Source: Mycolicibacterium agri (GTDB taxonomy: Bacteria; Actinomycetota; Actinomycetes; Mycobacteriales; Mycobacteriaceae). From it: a stretch of 64,000 nucleotides of DNA. The notes beneath the pieces are model-generated. The model made no database searches. It saw only the letters and a list, made by a program, of their open reading frames with translations, and had not been told where the DNA came from. Below are positions 45,320 to 55,351 of this stretch, in pieces. The stretch covers positions 62,001 through 126,000 of the forward strand of contig NZ_PDCP01000005.1 of assembly GCF_002553505.1 (NCBI RefSeq). The letters run 5' to 3'. Position 1 is the stretch's first letter, and the number at the start of each line of letters is the position of its first letter. The position numbers and the translations under genes were made by a program.

Positions 45320-46735
45320 TCAGAAGAAGAGGCTCATCGGCAGGATGAGCAGAATCGCAACGACCGACGCCACCGATACGCCGACGGTGACCGTCTTCAG
45401 CGTTCCCCGCGTCGACTGGCCCAACAGCGACTGCAGCAGCCAGAAGGTGTTGCTCGTGACATGGACTGCGAAGAGCGATCCCGCGCCTGCGGCCAGTGCG
45501 ATCAGGACGGGGTCAAGCCCGATGATGGGGGCGATGGGGGCCAGAATGCCCGCCGACGTGATTGCAGAGATGGTGACCGACCCGACGGCTACGTGCAGAG
45601 CGGCCGCGATGACCCATACGACCAGCAGCGGCGCGGCGGTGCTCGCCGTGAAGTATTCGCCGAGGATGTCGCCGAGGCCGGCGGCCTTGATCGTGGCGGC
45701 GAGCGAGCCACCGACCCCGGTCAGGATCAGGATCTGTCCGCTCTCCTTGAAGCCGGTCGCGATCGCCTTCTGAATCGGTTCGGTGCCAAGGGAGTACCGC
45801 CCGACGAAGCTGGTCCCGATGAGGCCGATCAGCAGTGCGATCACGGGTGACGACACGAATTTGATGATCGGACTGTGGATGTCGGCGGCGTCGAGGATCG
45901 CGCCGGTGGCGATCAACAGCAGGGAGGCGATCATCGGCGCGAACAACACGATGAGCGGTGTCTGGGCCTTGGTGGCGGTCACTGTCTTGGTGGCCAGAGC
46001 GCCTCCGGCGCCGCCAGGTCCGTCGGAATCGACTGTGGCAGCGGCGGTATCGACGTCGTTGCCCAGAGGTTCATCGTCCTCGCCCAGGAAGGTCTGCTCG
46101 TCGCGTTCGGGGTTCCACCAGCCACGGTTGAACAGGAACGACATGATCGCGACGGCGATCGCGACGGTCGGGATCACCAGTAGAACACCGAAAAGCAGCA
46201 TCTTGCCGAGTGGGACGCCGAGCAGGCCGGCGAGGGCGAGCGCGCCGACACCCGGGACTGTCAGCACGATTCCGCATTCGAGGCTGATCGCCATCGCCGC
46301 TGCCATCCGCGCGGTCCCGTTCTTACCGATCTTCTTGGCCAGGCTGCGGGCCAGCGGAGCCGAGATGACGAGCAGAACGTCGAGGAAGATGGACTGCAGC
46401 AGGGTGGCGATCGTCAGCGACATCGCATACGGCATTCGCTTGGCGCCGAACACATTTAGCAGTGTTTGCACCAGTCGTTGAATGGCGCCGGTTCGCTGCA
46501 GGATGGCGCCCATCAGAACGCCGAACCCGATCAACAAACCGACTTCGGCCATGATGTCGCCGAACCCCGTCATGATCGCGTCGATCGTCTCCTGGACGCC
46601 GAGACCGACCGCGAGGCCGAGATAGGCCGACCCGACCACCAGTGAGACCACCGGATTGAACTTGAACCGCACGATCATGACGACCACCGCGATGATCGCT
46701 ACCGCCGTGTTGATCACGACTGCGGTATCTGACAT
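45320..46735 (-). CDS. GntP family permease (gluconate/hydroxyacid:H+ symporter)
   Basis: A 471-residue inner-membrane transporter with about 12 hydrophobic segments, for example AVVINTAVAIIAVVVMIV (3-20), VGLLIGFGVLMGAILQRTGA and the last one VASVVAILLILPMSLFF at the C-terminus. It has the GntP-family pattern, including a soluble central loop (about 205-245, DEQTFLGEDDEPLGNDVD). Members import gluconate and other hydroxy-carboxylates. As first gene of the operon with a CoA-transferase and HMG-CoA lyase, it presumably imports the substrate. A/T-rich inverted repeats lie upstream. Confidence 0.9.
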   Translation of the reverse strand: MSDTAVVINTAVAIIAVVVMIVRFKFNPVVSLVVGSAYLGLAVGLGVQETIDAIMTGFGDIMAEVGLLIGFGVLMGAILQRTGAIQRLVQTLLNVFGAKRMPYAMSLTIATLLQSIFLDVLLVISAPLARSLAKKIGKNGTARMAAAMAISLECGIVLTVPGVGALALAGLLGVPLGKMLLFGVLLVIPTVAIAVAIMSFLFNRGWWNPERDEQTFLGEDDEPLGNDVDTAAATVDSDGPGGAGGALATKTVTATKAQTPLIVLFAPMIASLLLIATGAILDAADIHSPIIKFVSSPVIALLIGLIGTSFVGRYSLGTEPIQKAIATGFKESGQILILTGVGGSLAATIKAAGLGDILGEYFTASTAAPLLVVWVIAAALHVAVGSVTISAITSAGILAPIAPIIGLDPVLIALAAGAGSLFAVHVTSNTFWLLQSLLGQSTRGTLKTVTVGVSVASVVAILLILPMSLFF

Positions 46736-46813
46736 GGGTGAGCCCCTCTTTCGGCCGCTGGCTGATTGCGGTTATCGGCGACACAGGAAACACCGAGGTG
46801 TGACGCGCACTGC

Positions 46814-46834
46814 GTTCATATTATGAGCATGAAC
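46814..46834. promoter_or_regulatory. Inverted repeat upstream of GntP operon, candidate IclR site
   Basis: GTTCAT (46814-46819) and ATGAAC (46829-46834) flank ATTATGAGC, in an A/T-rich patch upstream of the permease start (46735). An outer, imperfect pair TATTATG/CACAATA overlaps it. IclR proteins usually bind such promoter palindromes; assignment to the IclR at 41339 is by operon membership only. Confidence 0.45.
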
Positions 46835-47102
46835 CCACAATATAAGCAAGACCCTCAACTAGTTCGGCTGTGACCAGGTATTTCGTGTGGTTTGCGGCTT
46901 ATCGTTCTAGCCCGTAGGAGCGGAGGCGCCGGGGCGCGGACGTCGGCCGGTTCGGCGGCCAGGTTCATCGGGTAGGCCTACATGGCCCATGTCGATCCGT
47001 GGACGATGCCGTTTCGCAGACCTGTCTCGACGGTGTCGGCCGCCGGCTCCAGCCAGATCCCGATATAGGCTCGACGGCGATCGACGCGCTGGAGGTGCTC
47101 GC
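46835..47102. other. Intergenic stretch with decayed coding fragment
   Basis: No intact gene is supported. On the minus strand near 46980-47090 one frame reads AYIGIWLEPAADTVETGLRN and continues to an in-frame stop after TWAM, which looks like the end of a protein whose beginning is missing. I do not recognise the family. The plus strand holds the promoter and ribosome site of the short SnoaL-like frame at 47103. Confidence 0.35.
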
Positions 47103-47174
47103 GTGACGCGCTCGGCGCTCGAAGTGGTGGAGCTGTACCGACGGCGGATCTCCGAAGTGTGGAATCGCGGCTAG
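47103..47174 (+). pseudogene. SnoaL-like N-terminal fragment (23 aa)
   Basis: GTG 47103, preceded by GGAGGTG, opens a 23-codon frame reading ALEVVELYRRRISEVWNRG and then a TAG. The ELYRR...VWNRG pattern is the first helix of SnoaL/NTF2-like proteins, which normally continue for about 130 residues. So this is the start of such a gene cut off by a stop or deletion, with its ribosome binding site intact. It ends 17 nt before the LLM gene start and might still serve as a translated leader. Confidence 0.5.
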
Positions 47175-47191
47175 CGGCAAGGAGTTTGGGC

Positions 47192-48238
47192 GTGACCGAA
47201 CGAGTGCTCGACGAGCTCGGCTTCTACCTGCTCGCCGGTGCGGGCGGGGACGGGCCTGCCACGCTGATGGACGAGGCCCGCTGCGGAGAGGAGATGGGCT
47301 TCGGCACCGCGTTCATCTCCGAGCGGTGGAACGTCAAGGAGGCGTCCTCGCTCGTCGGTGCGGCGTGCGCGGTGACAAGCAGGATGCAGATCGCCACCGC
47401 CGCAACGAATCACAACACACGCCATCCGTTGATCACCGGTTCGTGGGCGACGACCATGCATCGCCTGTCCGGTGGCCGGTTCACGCTCGGCATCGGTCGC
47501 GGCGTCGCGGCGATGTATGCGGCCTTCGGCATTCCCGCGGTGACCACCGCGCAGATGGAGGACTTCGCCAATGTCATGCGCCGGCTGTGGAAGGGCGAGG
47601 TGATCTTCAACCACGACGGCCCGATCGGCAAGTACCAGGTGCTTTTCCTCGATCCGGACTTCAATGAGGACATCCGGCTTGCGCTGGTGGCGTTCGGCCC
47701 CAACACACTGGCCCTTGGCGGGCGCGCATTCGACGACGTCATCCTGCACACCTACTTCACGCCGGAGACCCTGCAGCGCAGCGTCAAGACCGTCAAAGAG
47801 GCCGCCGAGAAGGCCGGTCGCGATCCCGACAGCGTGCGGGTGTGGTCGTGCTTCGCCACCGTCGGCGATCATCTGCCCAAGGAACTGCGGCTGAAGAAGA
47901 CCGTCGCCCGCCTTGCGACTTACCTGCAGGGTTATGGCGACCTGCTGGTCCGCACCAACCACTGGGATCCCGGAGTGCTACAACGCTTTCGGGATGACCC
48001 CGTTGTGCAGTCGATCCCCGGCGGCATCGACCACAAGGCGTCGGCGGATCAGATCGAACACATCGCGACGCTGATCCCTGACGAGTGGTTGGAGCCGTCG
48101 GCGACCGGTTCGCCGCAGCAGTGCGTCGAGCGCATCCGCAAGGAATTCGACTACGGCGCCGACGCGTTGATCATGCACGGCGCGACGCCGCCCGAACTCG
48201 CACCGATCGTGGATGCGTATCGAAGTCAAAGGGGCTAG
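47192..48238 (+). CDS. LLM class flavin/F420-dependent oxidoreductase
   Basis: A 348-residue luciferase-like TIM barrel: GFYLLAGAGGDGPATLMDEA, FISERWNVKEASSLVGAAC, LSGGRFTLGIGRGVAAMYAA and a C-terminal GSPQQCVERIRKEFDYGADA. In mycobacteria these typically use F420. The start is GTG 47192 with AAGGAG at 8 nt. Its 3' end overlaps the carboxyltransferase gene on the other strand by four bases. The substrate is unknown; a second LLM gene (49818) lies just beyond the carboxyltransferase. Confidence 0.88.
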   Translation: MTERVLDELGFYLLAGAGGDGPATLMDEARCGEEMGFGTAFISERWNVKEASSLVGAACAVTSRMQIATAATNHNTRHPLITGSWATTMHRLSGGRFTLGIGRGVAAMYAAFGIPAVTTAQMEDFANVMRRLWKGEVIFNHDGPIGKYQVLFLDPDFNEDIRLALVAFGPNTLALGGRAFDDVILHTYFTPETLQRSVKTVKEAAEKAGRDPDSVRVWSCFATVGDHLPKELRLKKTVARLATYLQGYGDLLVRTNHWDPGVLQRFRDDPVVQSIPGGIDHKASADQIEHIATLIPDEWLEPSATGSPQQCVERIRKEFDYGADALIMHGATPPELAPIVDAYRSQRG

Positions 48239-49731
48239 GGCGTGATGACGGTGCGGGCCACCGGTTCTGCGGCGGCTTGACGGGTGTAGATGGCGCGGTG
48301 CAGCGCCGACAGCAGCGCGTCGCGGGTCTCCTCGGGGTGGATGAGGTCGTCGAATCCGAGGTGCCCCGCGGAACGGAAGGACGCCTCGACCTCCATCTTG
48401 CGAAGCTTGGCCTCGATGTCTTCGGTGGCGTGCGACGCGCGGCTCAAGGCCGCGGCGCTCATCGCGCCCATGGTGGCGCCGGGGTAGGCGAACGTCGCGC
48501 TCTGGTTGTCGAAACCCAACAGCGACATCACCATTGAGCCGAATCCATAGGCTTTGCGCAGCGTCACGTGCAGCTTGATCGTCGTCGCGGCCGTCTGTGC
48601 GGCGAACATCCGCGCACCGCTGCGCAGCACACCGCTCTTCTCCGAGCGGCTGCCCGGCAGCATGCCCGGGTTGTCGGCGAGGAACACGATCGGCAGGTGA
48701 AACGAGTCGGCCACCGTGATGAAGTGGGCCGCCTTGTCGGCGGCGTCGGCGTCGATCGAACCGGCGAGAACCTTCGGCTGGTTGGCGACGACCGCGACGG
48801 GATGGCCGCCGAGATGAGCCAATGCGCAGATGATCGCCGGGCCGAACTTGGGCTGCACCTCGAACCAGTCGGACCGGTCGAACACCACGTCGAGCACCGC
48901 CCGCATGTCGTATACGCGCCGATTGGTGCGCGGCACGATGTCGAGCAGTTCGGGCGTGGGCCGCGGTTCGGTGGTCTCGTCGGCGGGCAGCGACGCGGGA
49001 TACGACCATGCGCTTGGCGGGAAGTAGAACAGGTAGCGGCGGATGTCGTCGAGCACCGACTCGTCGTCCTCGGCGAGGTTGTGAATCACGCCGCTGGCGA
49101 GCGCCACACCCGGCCCGCCGAGGTCCTCCTTCGAAATGTCTTCGCCCGTCGACTCTTTGACGACCGGCGGCCCCGCGGTGAAGATCGCGCCCTGGCGGCT
49201 CATGATGGTGAAGTCGCAGACCGGCGCCACCAGCGCCCCGTGGCCGGCCGACGGGCCGAGAAGTCCGGCGACCGTCGGAACCTTGCCCGAGCATTGCGTC
49301 TGCGCCAGCAGGTCGGTGGGCGTGCGGCCGTAATGCTCTCCGCTGGGGCGGAATCCGGCCCCTTCGAGCAGCATCACGAGCGGCACTCTGTCCCGAAGCG
49401 CCAATTCGGCCAGCCGGTAGCGCTTGGCGTTGCCGCCCGGGCCGATGCTGCCGGCCAGCGTAGTGAAGTCCTCGGCGCCGACCATGACCGGGGTGCCGTT
49501 GATCATGCCCGAGCCGGCCACGATCCCGTCGGCCGCGATGTCACCGCCGACGAGCGTGCCGAACTCGCGGAACGTGCCCTTGTCGAGGAGGTGCTCGATG
49601 CGCGCGCGGGCATCGAGCTTGCCTTGGGAGTGGTGCTTGGCCAGCCGGTCCGGGCCGCCCATCGACCGCGAGCGCTGACGCCGAAGATCGAGGTCTTCGA
49701 GCGTTTCCTGCCAGCCCTGCTCGTTCGTCAT
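48235..49731 (-). CDS. Acyl-CoA carboxylase beta subunit (carboxyltransferase)
   Basis: A 498-residue biotin-dependent carboxyltransferase of the acetyl/propionyl/methylcrotonyl-CoA class. The N-terminal crotonase-like domain has GGPDRLAKHHSQGKLDARAR and LLGPSAGHGALVAPVCDF; the C-terminal one has VADSFHLPIVFLADNPGMLP, SGARMFAAQ and a FAYPGATMGAMSA loop. No biotin carboxylase or BCCP subunit is encoded nearby, so it must pair with an alpha chain elsewhere. ATG 49731 follows GGGAA. It is divergent from the LLM/P450 operon across operator G, which might also control it. Confidence 0.88.
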   Translation of the reverse strand: MTNEQGWQETLEDLDLRRQRSRSMGGPDRLAKHHSQGKLDARARIEHLLDKGTFREFGTLVGGDIAADGIVAGSGMINGTPVMVGAEDFTTLAGSIGPGGNAKRYRLAELALRDRVPLVMLLEGAGFRPSGEHYGRTPTDLLAQTQCSGKVPTVAGLLGPSAGHGALVAPVCDFTIMSRQGAIFTAGPPVVKESTGEDISKEDLGGPGVALASGVIHNLAEDDESVLDDIRRYLFYFPPSAWSYPASLPADETTEPRPTPELLDIVPRTNRRVYDMRAVLDVVFDRSDWFEVQPKFGPAIICALAHLGGHPVAVVANQPKVLAGSIDADAADKAAHFITVADSFHLPIVFLADNPGMLPGSRSEKSGVLRSGARMFAAQTAATTIKLHVTLRKAYGFGSMVMSLLGFDNQSATFAYPGATMGAMSAAALSRASHATEDIEAKLRKMEVEASFRSAGHLGFDDLIHPEETRDALLSALHRAIYTRQAAAEPVARTVITP

Positions 49732-49786
49732 GTGCAATTCCCGTCGTCGAAAGGCGATCGTCGCACCGGCGTGCTCACGTTGACCA

Positions 49787-49805
49787 TACTGAATTGCTTA
49801 CTGTA
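49787..49805. promoter_or_regulatory. Candidate TetR operator, site G
   Basis: TACTGAAT-TGC-TTACTGTA matches the perfect site at 13 of 16 arm positions. It lies between the divergent carboxyltransferase (start 49731) and LLM gene (start 49818). The right arm contains TACTGT, a possible -10 hexamer, only 13 nt before the LLM start codon. Confidence 0.6.
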
Positions 49806-49817
49806 GCGTCCTCCCGT

Positions 49818-50849
49818 ATGGGTGACCACGGCGGTCTCAGGGTGGACGGCGCCGTCTCCAGCCAACTCTCAGACGTCGTCGGTGCCGCGGCCGGGCTGGA
49901 GCGCCGCGGATACGACTGCTGTTGGACCGCCGAGATCAATCACGACCCGTTCCTGCCACTGGTGCTGGCGGCCGAACACACCACGTCGATCGAGTTGGGC
50001 ACCAGCATCGCGGTCGCGTTCGCGCGCAGCCCGATGACGGTGGCCAACATCGCCTGGGATGTGCAGGCGTACTCCGGCGGCCGCTTCATCCTCGGGCTGG
50101 GTTCCCAGATCAGGCGGCACATCGAGAACCGGTTCAGCATGCCGTGGAGCAAACCCGTGCAGCGCATGCGCGAGTATGTGGTTGCGCTGCAGGAAATCTG
50201 GTCGTGTTGGCAACACGGCACCAAGCTGGCCTTCGAAGGCGACTTCTACACCCACAAGCTGATGACGCCGATGTTCACGCCCGACCCGCTGGCCCATCCC
50301 TTCCCGAAGGTGTTCGTCGCCGCGGTCGGCGAGGCGATGACCGAGATGTGCGGCGAGGTCGCCGACGGCCTTCTCGCCCACGCCTTTACGACCAAGCGCT
50401 ACTTCGAGGAAGTGACGCTGCCTGCGCTGCTGCGCGGGATGGAGCGGTCCGGCCGTAGCCGCACGGACTTTCAGGTGTCCTGCCCGCTGTTCGTCGTGAC
50501 AGGCGCCGACGATAACGAGTTGGCCGCCAACGCGGTCGGCACGCGCAAGCAGATCGCCTTCTACGCTTCGACGCCGGCCTACCGCAAGGTGCTCGAACTG
50601 CACGGCTGGGGCGACCTGCAGACCGAACTGCATCGGCTGTCGCTGGCCGGCGAATGGGATCAGATGGGGTCACTGATCGACGACGAGATGCTGCGGACGT
50701 TCGCCGTCGTCGCGTCCCTTGGCGAACTTCCGACTGCGATTCATCAACGTTGTGACGGCGTCATCGATCGCGTGTTGATCGGATTCCCGTCGTCCGTCGG
50801 CGACGACACCGTTTCGTCCGTCCTGCAGAAGATAAGGAGCGCAGCGTGA
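49818..50849 (+). CDS. LLM class flavin/F420-dependent oxidoreductase
   Basis: A 343-residue luciferase-like protein: GAAAGLERRGYDCCWTAEIN, IELGTSIAVAFARSPMTVAN, YSGGRFILGLGSQIRRHIEN (the typical SGGRFxLGLG turn) and a C-terminal TAIHQRCDGVIDRVLIG. No Shine-Dalgarno sequence precedes ATG 49818, and the proposed -10 is very close, so a leaderless or near-leaderless mRNA is likely. Its stop overlaps the P450 start by four bases (GTGA). It is probably F420-dependent; the substrate is unknown. Confidence 0.88.
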   Translation: MGDHGGLRVDGAVSSQLSDVVGAAAGLERRGYDCCWTAEINHDPFLPLVLAAEHTTSIELGTSIAVAFARSPMTVANIAWDVQAYSGGRFILGLGSQIRRHIENRFSMPWSKPVQRMREYVVALQEIWSCWQHGTKLAFEGDFYTHKLMTPMFTPDPLAHPFPKVFVAAVGEAMTEMCGEVADGLLAHAFTTKRYFEEVTLPALLRGMERSGRSRTDFQVSCPLFVVTGADDNELAANAVGTRKQIAFYASTPAYRKVLELHGWGDLQTELHRLSLAGEWDQMGSLIDDEMLRTFAVVASLGELPTAIHQRCDGVIDRVLIGFPSSVGDDTVSSVLQKIRSAA

Positions 50850-52080
50850 GTACGCCCATCATGGACGACGCGGCCAAGGTGTTCGCCACGCCGAAGGCGT
50901 ATACCGATGAGGCGAAACTGCATGCCGCACTGACTCATCTGCGGGCCAACGCACCCGTCTCCTGGGTCGAGGTGCCGAACTACAAACCGTTCTGGGCGAT
51001 CACCAAACACGCCGACATCATGGACGTCGAGCGGGCCAACACTGTCTTCACCAACTCTCCGCGGCCGGTTTTGGTCACCGCGGAGGACGACGAACGGCAG
51101 GCCGCTGTCGGAGTGCGCACGCTGATCCACATGGACGACCCGCAGCATCGTTCGGTGCGGGCGATCGGCGCGGACTGGTTCCGGCCAAAGGCCATGCGGG
51201 CGTTGAAAGAACGCGCCGACGAACTCGCCAAGGTGTACGTCGACAAGATGGCGGCGATCGCTCCCGAATGCGATTTCGTTCAGCAGGTCGCCGTCAACTA
51301 CCCGCTGTACATGATCATGTCGCTGCTCGGCGTGCCCGAATCCGACTTTCCGCTGATGCTCAAGCTGACCCAGGAACTGTTCGGCAGCGACGACGACGAG
51401 TTCAAGCGCGGCGTCGACGGCGAGGAGCAGATGTCGGCCCTGCTGGAGATGTTCGAGTACTTCACCGCATTGACCGCTTCGCGGCGCGAAACCCCCACCG
51501 ATGACCTGGCATCGGCGATCGCCAACGCCACCATTGACGGTGAGCCGCTGTCGGACATCGACACCATCTCCTACTACGCGATCATCGCGGCGGCCGGACA
51601 CGACACCACCAGCGCCACGATCTCCGGCGGGATGCTCGCGCTCATCGAGAATCCCGACCAGCACGCCCGGCTCACCACCGACCTCGATCTGATGCCGTTG
51701 GCCACCGAGGAGATGATCCGCTGGGTGACACCGGTGAAGGCGTTCATGCGCACCGCCGCCGAAGACGCCACCGTCCGCGGTGTGCGCATCCGCGCGGGGG
51801 AGTCGGTGCTGCTGTCCTACGTCTCGGGCAACCGCGACGAAGAGGTCTTCGACGACCCGTTCCGCTTCGACGTTTCACGAGATCCCAACAAGCACATCGC
51901 TTTCGGCTATGGCGTGCACTTCTGCCTGGGGCGGCGCTGGCCCGCATGGAGGTCAACAGCTTCTTCACCGAACTGCTGCCGCGGCTGCAGTCCGTCGAAC
52001 TCGCGGGTGATCCGCAATACGTGGCGACGACGTTCGTCGGCGGGCTCAAGCATCTGCCGATCCGCTACTCGCTCAAATGA
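50846..52080 (+). pseudogene. Cytochrome P450 with one-base frameshift in the haem loop
   Basis: This is a P450 of about 411 residues with I-helix AAAGHDTTSATISGG and haem loop FGYGVHFCLG. Just after the ligand Cys, the G-run at 51928-51931 has four Gs where five are needed. As written, translation leaves the family and runs to 52105. With one G restored it continues CLGAALARMEVNSFFTELLP and ends with HLPIRYSLK at 52080, a normal P450 C-terminus. A homopolymer miscall or a recent mutation is equally possible. GTG 50846 is translationally coupled to the LLM gene. Confidence 0.86.
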
Positions 52081-52093
52081 ATTGGAGTGTCGG

Positions 52094-52690
52094 TCAGACG
52101 GGTAGCGGGATCCAGATGCCGAAGAACCAGAACCCCCACTGGTTGTAGCCCGGGTCCCACACCGGCTGCTCGGTGAAGCCGAAGTAGTCGATAGGCGGCG
52201 GAGGCGGGCCCCAAGGCGGCGGAAGTGGTCCGCGGAAGACGGGTGGCGGCGGCGCGCCCCAGCCCCACGGCGGTAGTCCAGCGCCCCACGGAGCGCCGTG
52301 GAAGCGCCCGCGCCAGTCGTTTTCATGCGGGTTCCACGGCGGTCGCCAATCGTGGGGGCCGCCCCGGAAATCACCGGGCGGACCGCCGGGGCCACCGGGG
52401 CCGGGCCCGTCGTGGGCACCGGGGCCGCCTGGGCCGAAACCACCGGGACCGCCACCGCCGGGGCCGCCTGGACCGCCGGGCCGGGGACCGTCGTGACCGC
52501 CTGGTCCGCCTGGGCCGGGACCACCGGGGCCGGGACCGCCGGGACCACCGGGGCCGTCGGGTCCGCCGCCGCAGTGCGCGCCCGGTGGGCACGGTGGCGC
52601 GGCTTCGGCGACCCCTGCTCCGATGCCGATGATCGCCGCGACCAGGGTGCAACTGAGCGCCGCTCCCGCCACCATTTGAGTGAGTTCCAT
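52094..52690 (-). CDS. Secreted Gly/Pro-rich protein with signal peptide
   Basis: A 198-residue protein with a clear Sec signal peptide (MVAGAALSCTLVAAIIGIGA then AEAAPP, cleavage likely near residue 31). About residues 40-100 consist of GPGGPGG-type repeats with interspersed His-Asp, followed by a Trp/Pro-rich segment (GAGLPPWGWGAPPPPVF) and a conserved-looking end YNQWGFWFFGIWIPLPV. I do not know its function; it is probably a cell-envelope or exported protein. ATG 52690 is chosen because it places the signal peptide at the N-terminus. Confidence 0.75.
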   Translation of the reverse strand: MELTQMVAGAALSCTLVAAIIGIGAGVAEAAPPCPPGAHCGGGPDGPGGPGGPGPGGPGPGGPGGHDGPRPGGPGGPGGGGPGGFGPGGPGAHDGPGPGGPGGPPGDFRGGPHDWRPPWNPHENDWRGRFHGAPWGAGLPPWGWGAPPPPVFRGPLPPPWGPPPPPIDYFGFTEQPVWDPGYNQWGFWFFGIWIPLPV

Positions 52691-52956
52691 CACCACGCCT
52701 TTCCGCGTCAGGAGACCCCAACCCACCGGCGACGCTAGGAGCGCACGATGGGAGCCGGCTATGCGAGGCCTAATAATTGGCTGTCAGCCGGTTTCAGTCG
52801 ACCGTCCGACGGTGTGGCGTCAGCAGCAGCGGGTGTTGGGGTTGGCCTCCGTGGCGTCGTGGCGCATCCGCCAGTACTCCCGCTCGGACATGATCGGCTC
52901 GCCCGGGTGGGTCTGTCGGTGATGTTCGACGTAGCGGCGGTAGTGGTTATCGCCCA

Positions 52957-55248
<2,292 letters not shown>

Positions 55249-55351
55249 AATGTCCTCCCTCGATCACGGTGGAGCCAGGGTTCTTGGTCGATCCTTTCAA
55301 AGGCCCTGCCGCGCTCATAGGGGAATGCCGCAAGAGGCCCCAAATTCGGTG

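Noticed and set aside
52225..52726. Tandem GC-rich repeat considered as CRISPR or satellite
   Set aside because: The repetition is of Gly-Pro codons inside one reading frame with no regular spacers.
52225..52738. Plus-strand frames over the Gly/Pro-rich gene
   Set aside because: Repetitive GC-rich DNA gives open frames in several phases; only the minus-strand frame has a signal peptide and a structured C-terminus.
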